Source of the DNA: a bacterium
GTDB lineage: Bacteria > Bacteroidota > Ignavibacteria > Ignavibacteriales > Ignavibacteriaceae
Assembly (NCBI GenBank): GCA_016716565.1
Contig: JADJWC010000001.1
Span: 1,461,403-1,525,402, forward strand
DNA: 64,000 nucleotides
Direction of reading: 5' to 3'
Part shown: piece after piece, positions 18,747 through 28,339 of the stretch
How positions within the stretch are numbered: position 1 is the stretch's first letter
Layout of the letters: each line of letters opens with the position of its first letter
Notes under the pieces: model-generated
Seen by the model: the letters and a program-made list of their open reading frames with translations, nothing else
Databases searched by the model: none
Told to the model about the DNA's origin: nothing
Translations under genes and position numbers: made by a program

Positions 18747-19214
18747 ATGGAAACTAATTTTTTAGCAGAGATTCATCCAAAAGTTGTTCACTTTCCGATT
18801 GCATTATTTACAACTTATGCTTTTCTGGAAATCGTTGGGATTTTGTTGAAAAAAGAATTTCTTATTAAGTCAGCTTTATTAATTCTGTGCATCGGTGTCG
18901 TGACTTCTTTCTTTGCCGTACTTACGGGTAATCAGGCTGCAACTGAGTTTACTTTTTGGAGTGACGAAAGCAGTGCTTTGTTAAATGAACACCAAACTCA
19001 TGCAACTTACCTTCTATGGTTTGCGTTGTTAGTTTGTGCCTTAAGAATAGTTTTAGTTATAAAGAAAAAAATGGCAGGTCCGGCGAAATACCTGTTCGTA
19101 CTTTTTGCATTAGTGTTAATCTTCCTGGTTTATCAAACCGGAAATTACGGAGGCGATCTTGTGAAAAAATTTGGTGTAGGAACAGAAGTTATAATTAAGA
19201 GTGATTCAAATTAA
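18747..19214 (+). CDS. DUF2231 integral membrane protein
   Basis: 155 residues with four hydrophobic segments (about 14-33, 40-61, 85-105 and 115-134). The N-terminal EIHPKVVHFPIALF is the signature of DUF2231 proteins, whose histidines suggest a heme- or metal-related membrane role that is unproven. The TGNQAATEF turn after the second helix is also typical. It lies 24 bases after the SDR gene and 22 bases before the next gene. Confidence 0.82.
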   Translation: METNFLAEIHPKVVHFPIALFTTYAFLEIVGILLKKEFLIKSALLILCIGVVTSFFAVLTGNQAATEFTFWSDESSALLNEHQTHATYLLWFALLVCALRIVLVIKKKMAGPAKYLFVLFALVLIFLVYQTGNYGGDLVKKFGVGTEVIIKSDSN

Positions 19215-19236
19215 TTAAGTTTGAGATGTATTGATC

Positions 19237-19833
19237 ATGAAATTAGCAAAATACATTTTAGTTTTATTGGTATTTCTTCACACAACAATGTTCGCGGAAA
19301 AACCACCCGCAAGTAAAGCTGTTGGTGTTTTTATGGCAGTAGGTGTTGGAGCAAGACTTCCTATTTCAGATTTCGCAAACTCAACCGACCTTGGTTATGG
19401 TTTGAATGTCGAAGCATCTTATACAGACAGTGATTATTTACCATTCTTCATCTTTGCCAGACTCGGGTATGAGCAATTTCCGGGCTCGCAGGATTTTTAT
19501 CAGCAGACTGATTACTCAAATTATTCCACGACAATAGTTCCGATATCCCTCGGAGTAAGATATTATTTTAGCCCGATGGTTGAGAGCATTATTCTTTTAA
19601 TGCCAATTGTTGAAGGTTCAGTCTCCTACACTTACTTCAATGTTCTGAATGAATTTAAAGCTGATGCGGGTAGAACAAACTTCAGGGAAAATCTATGGAA
19701 ATTCGGTGGAACAATCGGTGCCGGCGTATCAATGTTCATGCTTGAAATCATGGCTAATTATAATTACTACAACTCAAACCAGTACATATCTTTTAATCTG
19801 AATGTCAGACTTCCATTAATTGTAAACTTATGA
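19237..19833 (+). CDS. predicted outer-membrane beta-barrel protein
   Basis: 198 residues from the ATG at 19237 (an in-frame TTG at 19231 is less likely). The signal peptide is about MKLAKYILVLLVFLHTTMFAE. The rest is alternating amphipathic strands rich in Tyr, Phe and Gly (GVGARLPISDFA, GLNVEASYT, ISLGVRYYFSP, AGVSMFMLEIMANYNYY), ending in a strand RLPLIVNL. This fits a small 8-stranded OmpA/OmpW-like barrel. No specific family recognised. Confidence 0.72.
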   Translation: MKLAKYILVLLVFLHTTMFAEKPPASKAVGVFMAVGVGARLPISDFANSTDLGYGLNVEASYTDSDYLPFFIFARLGYEQFPGSQDFYQQTDYSNYSTTIVPISLGVRYYFSPMVESIILLMPIVEGSVSYTYFNVLNEFKADAGRTNFRENLWKFGGTIGAGVSMFMLEIMANYNYYNSNQYISFNLNVRLPLIVNL

Positions 19834-19842
19834 GGTTAATAA

Positions 19843-20625
19843 ATGAATTATCAAAACATTTTATTTGAAATTAAGAATCATACAGGGTTAGTAACAATAA
19901 ATCGTCCCGATAAACTTAATGCATTGAATAATCAAACTATTAATGAAATTGAAGATGTAATCAATTCTATTAAAAATAATCCTGAAATTTTTACTGTAGT
20001 AATAACCGGAAGCGGTGAGAAAGCATTTGTTGCCGGAGCAGATATCGCTGAGTTAAATAATCTTGACGTAATTTCTGCAAAAGAATTTTCTGAGAAAGGT
20101 AACAGAGTATTCAGAACAATTGAAACGCTCGATAAACCTGTTATAGCAGCGGTTAATGGATTTGCTTTGGGCGGTGGATGTGAATTAGCATCAGCTTGCC
20201 ATATCAGAATTGCAAGTGAAAATGCTAAATTCGGTCAACCGGAAGTCAATCTCGGAATCATTCCGGGTTATGGTGGTACACAAAGACTTGCACGCATTGT
20301 TAATTCAGCGAGAGCACTTGAAATGATTTTGACCGGAGATATGATTACTTCTGATGAAGCTCTCAGAATAGGTCTGGTTAACAAAGTTTATCCTCAAGCT
20401 GATCTATTAAGTAAAACTTTAGAACTCGCAGATAAAATTGCTTCCAAAGGACAGCAGGCAATTCGGTTTGCACTCAAAGCAGTAAAAGCAACAGATAATA
20501 TGTCTTTATCGGAAGGTTTGAGTTATGAAGCAAGTTTATTTGCTTTGACTTGCGGAACCGAAGACTTTAAAGAGGGAACTTCAGCGTTTCTTCAAAAAAG
20601 GAAACCTGATTTTAAAAACCGCTGA
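19843..20625 (+). CDS. enoyl-CoA hydratase/isomerase (crotonase family)
   Basis: 260 residues. Hydrates 2-enoyl-CoA or a related CoA ester. The oxyanion-hole segment GEKAFVAGADIAEL and the catalytic pair Glu114 (GGGCELASAC) and Glu134 (PEVNLGIIPGYGGTQR) are both present, as in true short-chain enoyl-CoA hydratases. The C-terminal GTEDFKEGTSAFLQKRKP is standard. It starts 9 bases after the barrel gene. With the SDR in the same operon it could serve beta-oxidation, but thiolase and acyl-CoA dehydrogenase are not nearby. Confidence 0.94.
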   Translation: MNYQNILFEIKNHTGLVTINRPDKLNALNNQTINEIEDVINSIKNNPEIFTVVITGSGEKAFVAGADIAELNNLDVISAKEFSEKGNRVFRTIETLDKPVIAAVNGFALGGGCELASACHIRIASENAKFGQPEVNLGIIPGYGGTQRLARIVNSARALEMILTGDMITSDEALRIGLVNKVYPQADLLSKTLELADKIASKGQQAIRFALKAVKATDNMSLSEGLSYEASLFALTCGTEDFKEGTSAFLQKRKPDFKNR

Positions 20626-20642
20626 TCAATTAATTTTCCAAT

Positions 20643-21644
20643 ATGACTTCATTTGACTTCAGAAGAAAACTACTCATTTCATTGCTTTCTCTGGCAATAC
20701 TATTAGTTGCTGTAAAAATATTATTGCAAAATATTAGTGAATCATCAAGTCCGAACGATTTGATAAGTGAAAACGAAATTCGTCAAAAGTTCAGTACTAT
20801 TCTTCATGATTTCAGTATTGAGCAAAAACTAATCAAGGAAAAAAGAGTTGTAGATAAATCTTCAGGAATGGAAATCTCAAGTTATAAAATTCAAGTGCCG
20901 AAAGATTTAACAATTCCGGAGATTCTTTCAGAAATTTATCAGACATTTGTAATAGACAGCCTGAAAATTAATTCAATAGAGAAAGTCAAGAACGGAAAAA
21001 CAATTGTTTCTTTACAAAATGGAAAAGATGTTTTACTGAACTGCGAGTTCGACTATTCAAAAACTTATTATCGCAATAAGGGGTATGTTTCATTCCTAAT
21101 AAAAGATGTTGAGCTAAGTGATCCTTCGTCAATACAATTATTAGAATCATCAGAAAAAATAAATTTTCTTTTACGACCATCCAGCAGTGTGCTTAATCAG
21201 CTTGGGAAAATTCAAAATTATGGTCAGCAGTTTTCGGTACTGATTGATGATGATTTGGCGGAACAAAAGTACGAACTTGATCCATCTCATTCCGAAGTAA
21301 GAATAACGACAGTGATCAAAACTTTAGTCACTGATTTTCAAAAGGCAGTTTGTTTTATAGTTGATGACAATTCTTCTTTTTATAAATCATCAAACTTTGA
21401 AGTATTTGAAAAAGAATTACTGAAAAGAAAAATTAGACTATTCACTATTTCTGATTTTGTGAATCTGAATAACGATGAAACAATGATCGAAGGATTTAAT
21501 AGAGAAATTGAATCAATGAATCCAGGTGCTTCAGTAATATTCCTGATGAATGAAGACTCTTATTTTTCAATTGTGCCGGATATAAAGAAATTCAAAAAAC
21601 AAGGTTATCGTTTTATTGCGAGCAGCTTAATTCTGCAAAATTAA
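20643..21644 (+). CDS. membrane-anchored protein, possible degenerate divergent polysaccharide deacetylase
   Basis: 333 residues. A single N-terminal membrane segment (about 11-29) is followed by a periplasmic region. I do not recognise a strong family. The C-terminal ~170 residues follow the strand order of divergent polysaccharide deacetylases (PF04748): VSFLIKDVEL, INFLLRPS, QQFSVLIDDDL, AVCFIVDD, then FEKELLKRKIRLFTISDF. The metal-binding Asp-Asp and NHMGS-type residues of that family are not evident. If the resemblance holds, it is a non-catalytic member. It is the last gene of the truA operon, 17 bases after the crotonase, and converges on an M16 peptidase. Confidence 0.7.
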   Translation: MTSFDFRRKLLISLLSLAILLVAVKILLQNISESSSPNDLISENEIRQKFSTILHDFSIEQKLIKEKRVVDKSSGMEISSYKIQVPKDLTIPEILSEIYQTFVIDSLKINSIEKVKNGKTIVSLQNGKDVLLNCEFDYSKTYYRNKGYVSFLIKDVELSDPSSIQLLESSEKINFLLRPSSSVLNQLGKIQNYGQQFSVLIDDDLAEQKYELDPSHSEVRITTVIKTLVTDFQKAVCFIVDDNSSFYKSSNFEVFEKELLKRKIRLFTISDFVNLNNDETMIEGFNREIESMNPGASVIFLMNEDSYFSIVPDIKKFKKQGYRFIASSLILQN

Positions 21645-21651
21645 ATTGAGT

Positions 21652-23019
21652 TCAAACCTCAAATATTTTTTCATATTCAACTACTTTAATCTCACCAAAT
21701 TTATCTCCTTTTAGTTGATTCAAAATTTTATTTGAATCTCCAGCTAAAACTGTTACTAATTCATCAGATCGGATTGATTTCTTTGCGATTTTATTTACTT
21801 CTTCCAGGGTCACTGAATTAACTCTATCAACATAACTTTCAAAATAATCATCTGGCAGATTATGCATGATTTTACTGATAATATTTCCTGAAACCTGGCG
21901 GTAAGTTTCAAAGTTTGAAGGGAATCGTTTAATCATCGATGATTTGGCAAACTCTAACTCATCAGCTGTGATACCATCAATTATTTTATCAACTTCGTAA
22001 AATATTTCTTTAAGTGCTGGATGTGTCAAATCAGTATCAACTGATGTTGAAATACCAAAGTAACCTGCATCCTTCCAGTAATTGAATCTTGAATGGATTC
22101 CATATGTGTAGCCGTTCTTTTCTCTGAGATTAAGATTTAATCTGCTTGAAAACTGACCGCCGAAAACAAGATTGAAAATCTGCTTTTGAAAATAATCGTC
22201 AGGATTTCTTTTAGTTGTCAAATGCCCCATCCTGATTTCCGTTTGTACCGAATCTGCTTTATCAATTATAAAAAGCCGGCTGCTTGAATTTTTAAATTCA
22301 AACACCTGCTCTTTCATTGTGGATTTAGAAATCCATTCAGTGACTGCTGAATTTATTTGTGATTGAAGGCTATTTGAATCAATGTCACCTACAACCACAA
22401 GTTTTGAATTCAATGGGATGAAATTATTGAAGTAGCTATTTCTCACAGTTTCAATATTAATTTTATTCAAAGTTTTATCAATACCGAGCGTTGGAAAAGC
22501 ATATGGTGAAGAATTACTAAAAAGAAAATATTCAAAAGCTGTATCCGCCAAATAATCTGGCTCGGCATTTAATTGCTTGAGCTTTACGAGAACCTTATTC
22601 TGCTCACGCCTAAAATCTGCTTCATTGAGTTGTGGTTTTGTCAGAACATCCGCAAACAGTTTCAGAGCTCTATTGAAATTTTCAGTTAACACCTGAAGTG
22701 ACATTAAAATCACATCAGCATCTGTAGAAACTGAAAATTGTGCTCCAAGCATTTCAAATTCATCAGCAAGCTGGAGTGAGTTCAATTCACCAGCACCTTC
22801 ATCGACGCACATCGCCAGAAGATTATTTAATCCTTGCAAGTGCAGCGGGTCATAACGACTGCCGCTGTTCACAATCAAATTTAACCGGATAATCGGCAGC
22901 TCATTTTTTTCAACAGAGTAAATATCCAAACCATTATCTAGTCTTTGAGTGTGGATCTTCGGAAGCTTGAAATCAATATTACCAGAGCTTATGGGTCTTT
23001 TAGTTCTGTCAATTTGCAT
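21652..23019 (-). CDS. M16-family peptidase-like subunit lacking the zinc motif
   Basis: 455 residues with the two-lobe fold of pitrilysin/MPP proteins (RLDNGLDIYSVEKNELPIIRL, later GGQFSSRLNLNLREKNGYTYG with the Arg-Tyr signature of the C-lobe). Where HxxEH should lie the sequence reads NNLLAMCVDEG, so it cannot bind zinc in the usual way. It probably pairs with the catalytic M16 protein encoded just upstream, with which it overlaps by 11 bases, as the alpha and beta subunits of mitochondrial processing peptidase do. No signal peptide, so probably cytoplasmic. Confidence 0.9.
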   Translation of the reverse strand: MQIDRTKRPISSGNIDFKLPKIHTQRLDNGLDIYSVEKNELPIIRLNLIVNSGSRYDPLHLQGLNNLLAMCVDEGAGELNSLQLADEFEMLGAQFSVSTDADVILMSLQVLTENFNRALKLFADVLTKPQLNEADFRREQNKVLVKLKQLNAEPDYLADTAFEYFLFSNSSPYAFPTLGIDKTLNKINIETVRNSYFNNFIPLNSKLVVVGDIDSNSLQSQINSAVTEWISKSTMKEQVFEFKNSSSRLFIIDKADSVQTEIRMGHLTTKRNPDDYFQKQIFNLVFGGQFSSRLNLNLREKNGYTYGIHSRFNYWKDAGYFGISTSVDTDLTHPALKEIFYEVDKIIDGITADELEFAKSSMIKRFPSNFETYRQVSGNIISKIMHNLPDDYFESYVDRVNSVTLEEVNKIAKKSIRSDELVTVLAGDSNKILNQLKGDKFGEIKVVEYEKIFEV

Positions 23020-24283
23020 TTTTATTTCCTGGAATTATGCGAAGCTCAACAAAATTATTCTTTAAATATTTTTCAGTAGCAATTGTCACATCCTGCAATT
23101 CTGTTTCTAAGTATCTGTTCAAATCAAAATTGAAAGAATTCGGTTCAGCAAGGTAGAAGTTATAAAGATTCAGCAAGTCTGCGACTGTATCAATATTCTG
23201 AAGTGAATAAATAAAATTTGATGTGATAACATTTTTTGATCTTTTAAGTTCCTGTTCACTGATTGTTCCTCCAGTGATCGAGTTGATTTCATCGAAAATA
23301 ATTTTTTTAATTTCATCAAGAGACCTGCCCGGTTTGGCAGTTGCAACTACCATAAAATGCCCTCCATATTTACCTGAAAATTGCATGGAATTAACATCCT
23401 GCGCTATCTCCAATTCATAAATAAGTTTACGTGTAAGTCTGGCATTTTTAGAACCGGTCAGTATATCTGAAAGGATATCCAGTTTTGCGTCATCTTGTTC
23501 GAAAGCTTTCACCGAATTCCATGCAATGTATATTCTTTCAAGATTTACTTTATCTTCGTAAACAATAAACTTATTTTCATTGATCAGAGAAGACGTTTTT
23601 GTAAGAATGCCCGGCTGACCGTTAGACCGAATGTCGGCAAAATATTTTTCGATTAATATTTTTGTTTGTTGAATATCGAAGTTGCCTGCAATTACCAAAG
23701 TTGCATTGGAAGGAGAATAGTACTTTCTAAAAAAGTTTCTCACATCTTCAATTGTATATCCCTTTATATCATCAGAATATCCGATTGTCGGCCAACTGTA
23801 AGGATGACCATCAGAATAAATATTTGAAATAAGTTTTTCCCAGGCCAAACCATATGGTTGGTTGTCGTACCTTTCCAATCTTTCATTTAAAACTACACTT
23901 TTCTGATTGTCGAGTTTTACCTGGTCAAGAGCGTTAAGAAAAAATCCCATTCTGTCTGATTCAAGCCAGAGTGCAAGTTCCAGTTCATTAGCAGGAAGTT
24001 TTTCGAAGTAGTTCGTTCTGTCAAAACTGGTTGAAGCATTCAGATTGCCGCCAGCTTCCTGTATATACTTGAAATGCATTTCTTTTGCAACATTTTGCGA
24101 ACCTTGAAACATCATATGCTCAAAGAGATGAGCAAGTCCTGTCTTGCCAGGGACTTCATTTGCAGAGCCAACTTTGTACCACAAGTTCACCGAAGCAAAT
24201 GGAATCGAAGTATTTTGATTCAGGATCACTTCAAGTCCGTTCGCAAGGTTAAATTTTTCGTAATTTATATCTAACAGGTTCAT
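23009..24283 (-). CDS. M16-family zinc peptidase, catalytic subunit
   Basis: 424 residues. The zinc motif HLFEH is at residues 52-56 (His52, Glu55, His56) with the third ligand probably Glu134 in SVVLNERLERYDN. The N-lobe start FNLANGLEVILNQNTSIPFASV and the helix AGGNLNASTSFDRTNYFEKLP are characteristic. No signal peptide is seen, unlike many periplasmic M16 proteins of this phylum. First gene of a two-gene unit with the inactive partner; the 277 bases upstream are shared with the divergent TonB receptor. Confidence 0.94.
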   Translation of the reverse strand: MNLLDINYEKFNLANGLEVILNQNTSIPFASVNLWYKVGSANEVPGKTGLAHLFEHMMFQGSQNVAKEMHFKYIQEAGGNLNASTSFDRTNYFEKLPANELELALWLESDRMGFFLNALDQVKLDNQKSVVLNERLERYDNQPYGLAWEKLISNIYSDGHPYSWPTIGYSDDIKGYTIEDVRNFFRKYYSPSNATLVIAGNFDIQQTKILIEKYFADIRSNGQPGILTKTSSLINENKFIVYEDKVNLERIYIAWNSVKAFEQDDAKLDILSDILTGSKNARLTRKLIYELEIAQDVNSMQFSGKYGGHFMVVATAKPGRSLDEIKKIIFDEINSITGGTISEQELKRSKNVITSNFIYSLQNIDTVADLLNLYNFYLAEPNSFNFDLNRYLETELQDVTIATEKYLKNNFVELRIIPGNKNAN

Positions 24284-24560
24284 ATTTCACTTTTTAATAT
24301 TGATTGATAAACAGCAAATTTCCCTCTTTTAGTTCAAATTAATCTTAATAAAATAAAAAAAACAACAAAATGACGTATTAAGTAAATATTAATTTTCAGA
24401 AAAAACTTGAATTCATCAGGAATATACCAAATATTTGTTGGTGTAAATTAAAACTTTTTCATCCGGGGTGGGAAGAAAATGTTGAGGGCTTATATTTGAT
24501 ACAATTTCATTTCTTAACTAACCATAAATCACATTCACAAATTAATATAGGAGAAGATGT

Positions 24561-25253
24561 ATGAGTAAATTCTTTACCTTCATCGTAACAAACTTTCTCC
24601 TGTTCTCATCTTTAGCTTTTGCTCAAACATATACCATAAGCGGTAAAGTTACAGATGGAATGAACGGAGAACCTCTGATTGGAGCAAATATCTTTTTACA
24701 GGGAACGTCCTGGGGTGCTGCATCGGATGCACAAGGAAATTATTCTATTGTAGCAAAACCTGGAAAATATACAATCACCTGTAGCTATATCGGCTATGAT
24801 AAGGTTGAACAGGATATCAATCTTATGGGTGATATGACCATGAATTTTAGTCTGAAAGAATATCAGTTCACCCTTAGTGTAACTGTATTATCCGATAGGG
24901 TCAGAGAAAGAGAAACACCTGTCGCCTATACAAATATCAGTAAAGAGCAAATGAAATTTAATCTGGGTTCTCGTGATATTCCTTTAGTTATGAATACAAC
25001 TCCTTCTGTTTTTGCTACAGATTTGGGTGGTGGAGCAGGAGACGCCAGAATTAATGTTCGTGGATTTAATCAAAGAAATATTGGAATAATGATTAATGGT
25101 ATTCCAATCAACGATATGGAAAATGGTTGGGTATATTGGTCTAATTGGGATGGTTTGGGTGATGCTACATCTTCTATTGAAATGCAACGGGGTTTGAGTG
25201 CTGTCAACCTTGCAACTCCGTCCATTGGTGTACAGTATGAACATTATAACTGA
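24561..25253 (+). CDS. TonB-dependent receptor, N-terminal part (frameshifted)
   Basis: 230 residues: signal peptide (about 1-21, ending AFAQ), a carboxypeptidase-regulatory-like beta-sandwich at about 22-105 (ISGKVTDGMNGEPLIGANI), then the receptor plug domain from about 120 (INVRGFNQRNIGIMING, MQRGLSAVNLATPSIG). The frame then runs into VQYEHYN and stops, while the barrel continues in another frame. Receptors of this type normally read SIGGTMNIIT here; seven bases (25230-25236) lie between the GGT codon and the ATG where six would keep the frame. AGGAGAAG just upstream supports the start. Without repair the product would be a plug without a barrel. Confidence 0.85.
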   Translation: MSKFFTFIVTNFLLFSSLAFAQTYTISGKVTDGMNGEPLIGANIFLQGTSWGAASDAQGNYSIVAKPGKYTITCSYIGYDKVEQDINLMGDMTMNFSLKEYQFTLSVTVLSDRVRERETPVAYTNISKEQMKFNLGSRDIPLVMNTTPSVFATDLGGGAGDARINVRGFNQRNIGIMINGIPINDMENGWVYWSNWDGLGDATSSIEMQRGLSAVNLATPSIGVQYEHYN

Positions 25254-27315
25254 TCCAACTCAACATAAAGCTGGTGCATTCTTTCAAAGTGAAATAGGTA
25301 CCGGTGGATTTAGTAAGCAAACATTATTTGGGCATACAGGATTAGTTGATGGTAAGTTTGCAATGAGTTTTGGTGGAGTCCGAAAAGTGGGTGATGGACA
25401 TGCAGATAAAGTTTGGACGGATGCTTGGGCATATTATCTTGGTATGGCTTATCAAGTTAACACTGATAACAGATTAGAACTATATGCTATGGGTGCACCA
25501 CAGCAGCATGGACAAAGACGTTGGTCATTAAACGCGGCGACTTTTAGTCATGAGCTGGCGAGCGATTTGGGTTTTCCAGATGAAGCATTAAATGATCCAA
25601 GATTAAGAGAGCAAGGTCTGCTTTATAATTCAAACTGGGCTGGTGTTAGTACAGCTTATGATGGCTTGCAGTGGCAAAGATCATACTGGAACAATGATAT
25701 CAATCAACGCTATGACGCGAGTTCGATAAATGAAAGTGTAAACTATTTTCATAAACCCTTGGTTAACCTGAACTGGTACTCTCAATTTTCTGATGTTTTC
25801 AGCTTGTATTCAACCGTATATTATTCTGGTGGACAGGGCGGTGGATCGGGAACATTTGGTAGCTTAAATTATAATACAAGTTTGTTACAGAGAGTTGTTG
25901 ATTGGAATTCGACAATTGAAGAAAATATGAACAGCATTGTTTTCGACGATCCTTATGGCACTGGTGATTCATCTTTTTATGCAATTACAACTGATAGAAG
26001 AAACGATCCAAACTATAATCGTAGTGGTATTCTGAGAAACAGTGTGAACAATCAGTGGACTCTGGGTGCAATATCAAAAGCTTACTGGAAGGCGAGTAAT
26101 ACTTTAAATACATCTTTTGGTATAGATGTACGAAGAGCCGTCATAGATCATTATAGAGAGGTACGCGATTTATTAGGAAACGATTTTTATCATTATAATG
26201 GAAATGAATTCGAAAGTGGCACTCAATACTTTAAGAAATTAAGTGATCGCATTGATTATGACAATACCAATACTGTTAGTTGGCTTGGAGGTTATATTCA
26301 AGCAGAGTGGACAAAGGATATTTATACCGTATATGGTACTGCTGGTTATACAATGATAAAATATGATTACGTTGATCATTTCAGAATGGATGATTCCGGT
26401 GGCGAATTAACTTTGGATCCTGACTGGTTAAGTGGATATCAGTTCAAAGGTGGAGCAAGCTTTAGAACATCAGATAACGTTCAATTATATGTAAATGGCG
26501 GTTACGTCTCAAAAGTACCTGTATTTGATGGCGTTATTAGCGATTGGAACTCTACATTAATTGAAGATCCCAAGAATGAAATATTTATATCATTCGAACT
26601 AGGTGCTAATACTAATTTTCTGCAGAAGGAATTGACATTAAATGGAAATTTATACTTTACAGATTGGTCTGATAGGGTTGATAATAGAAATCCCTCAGGG
26701 ACTGATGATTTAGTAAGACTTTTTGATGTCAGCTCTCGGCATATGGGTGTTGAATTACAAGGTGCCTGGCAGCCGGTTAGATTTTTTAGGCTCGATGCTG
26801 CTTTTAGTTATGGCATTTGGGAGTACACAGATGATGTAAATGGAGTATATATTTTTAATGATTTTCCTGATTCCACAGTTGAACAAAACGCTTACATCAA
26901 AGACTTGAAAATTGGTGATGCCCCGCAGACTCAACTTGCGGCTTCGATTACTATTTTCCCTGTTCAGGGTATGCAAGCCCAATTACTCTGGAGATCTTAT
27001 AGTAATTATTATTCTCAGTTCGATCCTGTCAGCAGAAGCAACCCGGACGATAGAGAACAAACTTGGCAAATACCTACTTATAACCTGCTTGAGTTGCATT
27101 TTGCATATGGCTTACCCAGCCAAGTACTCGGTTTGGATGTGACTCTTTTTGCTCACGTATTTAACTTGACCAATGAGTTGTATGTACAGGATGCAATTGA
27201 TAACAGTGAATTCAATGCTTGGTCTGTGGATGGGAAGAATCACAAAGCTGATGATGCGGAAATCTATCCTGGTATGCCAACTTCCTTTAACGTTGGATTC
27301 AGCGCTGCATTCTAA
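25237..27315 (+). CDS. TonB-dependent receptor, beta-barrel part (frameshifted)
   Basis: About 692 residues from ATG at 25237 (MNIITDPTQHKAGAFF). The frame stays open back to GTG at 25198 but those residues are out-of-register plug sequence. Rich in aromatic amphipathic strands, with a TonB-receptor-like end LFAHVFNLTNELYVQDA and a last strand ending in FNVGFSAAF, as expected for BAM recognition. Substrate unknown; no SusD gene follows, so it is not a classic glycan SusCD pair. With the 24561-25253 part it makes one receptor of about 917 residues interrupted by one extra base. Confidence 0.83.
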   Translation: MNIITDPTQHKAGAFFQSEIGTGGFSKQTLFGHTGLVDGKFAMSFGGVRKVGDGHADKVWTDAWAYYLGMAYQVNTDNRLELYAMGAPQQHGQRRWSLNAATFSHELASDLGFPDEALNDPRLREQGLLYNSNWAGVSTAYDGLQWQRSYWNNDINQRYDASSINESVNYFHKPLVNLNWYSQFSDVFSLYSTVYYSGGQGGGSGTFGSLNYNTSLLQRVVDWNSTIEENMNSIVFDDPYGTGDSSFYAITTDRRNDPNYNRSGILRNSVNNQWTLGAISKAYWKASNTLNTSFGIDVRRAVIDHYREVRDLLGNDFYHYNGNEFESGTQYFKKLSDRIDYDNTNTVSWLGGYIQAEWTKDIYTVYGTAGYTMIKYDYVDHFRMDDSGGELTLDPDWLSGYQFKGGASFRTSDNVQLYVNGGYVSKVPVFDGVISDWNSTLIEDPKNEIFISFELGANTNFLQKELTLNGNLYFTDWSDRVDNRNPSGTDDLVRLFDVSSRHMGVELQGAWQPVRFFRLDAAFSYGIWEYTDDVNGVYIFNDFPDSTVEQNAYIKDLKIGDAPQTQLAASITIFPVQGMQAQLLWRSYSNYYSQFDPVSRSNPDDREQTWQIPTYNLLELHFAYGLPSQVLGLDVTLFAHVFNLTNELYVQDAIDNSEFNAWSVDGKNHKADDAEIYPGMPTSFNVGFSAAF

Positions 27316-27335
27316 TCTTGATTACTTTAAGAGAG

Positions 27336-27365
27336 AGGCTGCCTTAGAGGAGGCAGCCTTTTTTA
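27336..27365 (+). terminator. strong rho-independent terminator after the TonB receptor
   Basis: A perfect 9-bp stem, AGGCTGCCT at 27336-27344 with AGGCAGCCT at 27351-27359, closes the loop TAGAGG and is followed by TTTTTT. It lies 20 bases past the receptor stop and 2 bases before the end of lepB on the other strand. The minus-strand side lacks a T run. Confidence 0.92.
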
Positions 27366-27367
27366 TA

Positions 27368-28339
27368 TTAGTGCAGAAGTAATAAAATTCTATCGGTCCG
27401 GATAGATCCGAGAAGTTTAAATAACTGTGAAAAAGGAATATCTCTATCCCAGGAAAAAAGAGTGATGAAAGCTTCGCCAACAACCATATCTCTCGGAACC
27501 AATCCCCAGAATCTGCTGTCAAGGCTATCGTCCCTATTATCGCCCATCATGAAATAATAATCTTTTTTAAACGTATACGATGAAACAGGATTTCCTTCGA
27601 TAGTAACAGCACCATTTTTCATATCAACAACACGCTTACCATATTCACGATCAATAATTGTTCGCCATTGTTCAACGTTGTATTTGTTCAAAGGAATTGT
27701 TGATCCTTTCCGCGGGATGAAAAGAGGTCCGTAGTTATCTTCATTCCATGGCATCCCTTTTGGAAAGATTCTCGGCTCAGCAACTCCCTTTGGAACCGGT
27801 TTAAGAAAATTTCCGTACCTGCCTTTATAATATTTTATGAAAGTCGGTCTCCAAAACTCTTTTCCATTTACAAATACAACTTTATCTTTTATCTCAACAG
27901 TATCACCCGGAACTCCAATACATCTTTTCACATAGTTTACTCCGCGCTCTGTAGCGAAAAGCTGATCACGATCTCCCGGGTATTCAAATACAACAATGTC
28001 TTTAGCTTTTGGTTCTTTGAAAGCAGGCAAACGGAAAAAAGGGAGTTCAATTTCTGTAAACGGAATATATTTTGGCGATGAAGCACCATAGATAAATTTA
28101 TTAACAAGAACAAAATCACCAACTAGAATTGTATCTTCCATAGAGCCGGTTGGGATTCTTGTATTCTGAATAATAAAGGTTATAATAAAGAAAGCTGCAA
28201 TTGCTGCCCAGAATAACTGTCTGAAGAATTCAATAAACTTTTCAGTTAATGTTTCCGGTTTTTTTCTTTCTTTCTTTTTCCAGAATAAAATTTTTTTTAA
28301 TTGCTTTTCTGTTTCCGGGGAAGTGTTTTTATCTGTCAT
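27368..28339 (-). CDS. lepB: signal peptidase I
   Basis: 323-residue inner-membrane serine peptidase that removes signal peptides from exported preproteins. A Lys/Glu-rich cytoplasmic tail (1-35) leads to one membrane helix (about 42-58). The catalytic Ser66 is in IPTGSMEDTI and the general base Lys138 is in NYVKRCIGVPGD. Box D/E reads MMGDNRDDSLDSRFWG. The spacing between Ser and Lys is larger than in minimal forms because of an insert (about 90-120), as is common in this phylum. It is followed on the minus strand by nothing but the receptor terminator. Confidence 0.95.
   Translation of the reverse strand: MTDKNTSPETEKQLKKILFWKKKERKKPETLTEKFIEFFRQLFWAAIAAFFIITFIIQNTRIPTGSMEDTILVGDFVLVNKFIYGASSPKYIPFTEIELPFFRLPAFKEPKAKDIVVFEYPGDRDQLFATERGVNYVKRCIGVPGDTVEIKDKVVFVNGKEFWRPTFIKYYKGRYGNFLKPVPKGVAEPRIFPKGMPWNEDNYGPLFIPRKGSTIPLNKYNVEQWRTIIDREYGKRVVDMKNGAVTIEGNPVSSYTFKKDYYFMMGDNRDDSLDSRFWGLVPRDMVVGEAFITLFSWDRDIPFSQLFKLLGSIRTDRILLLLH

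Noticed and set aside
21646..21662. TTGAG/CTCAA hairpin at the convergence of the truA operon and the M16 gene
   Set aside because: Five AT-rich pairs overlapping the M16 stop codon; a terminator cannot be supported.
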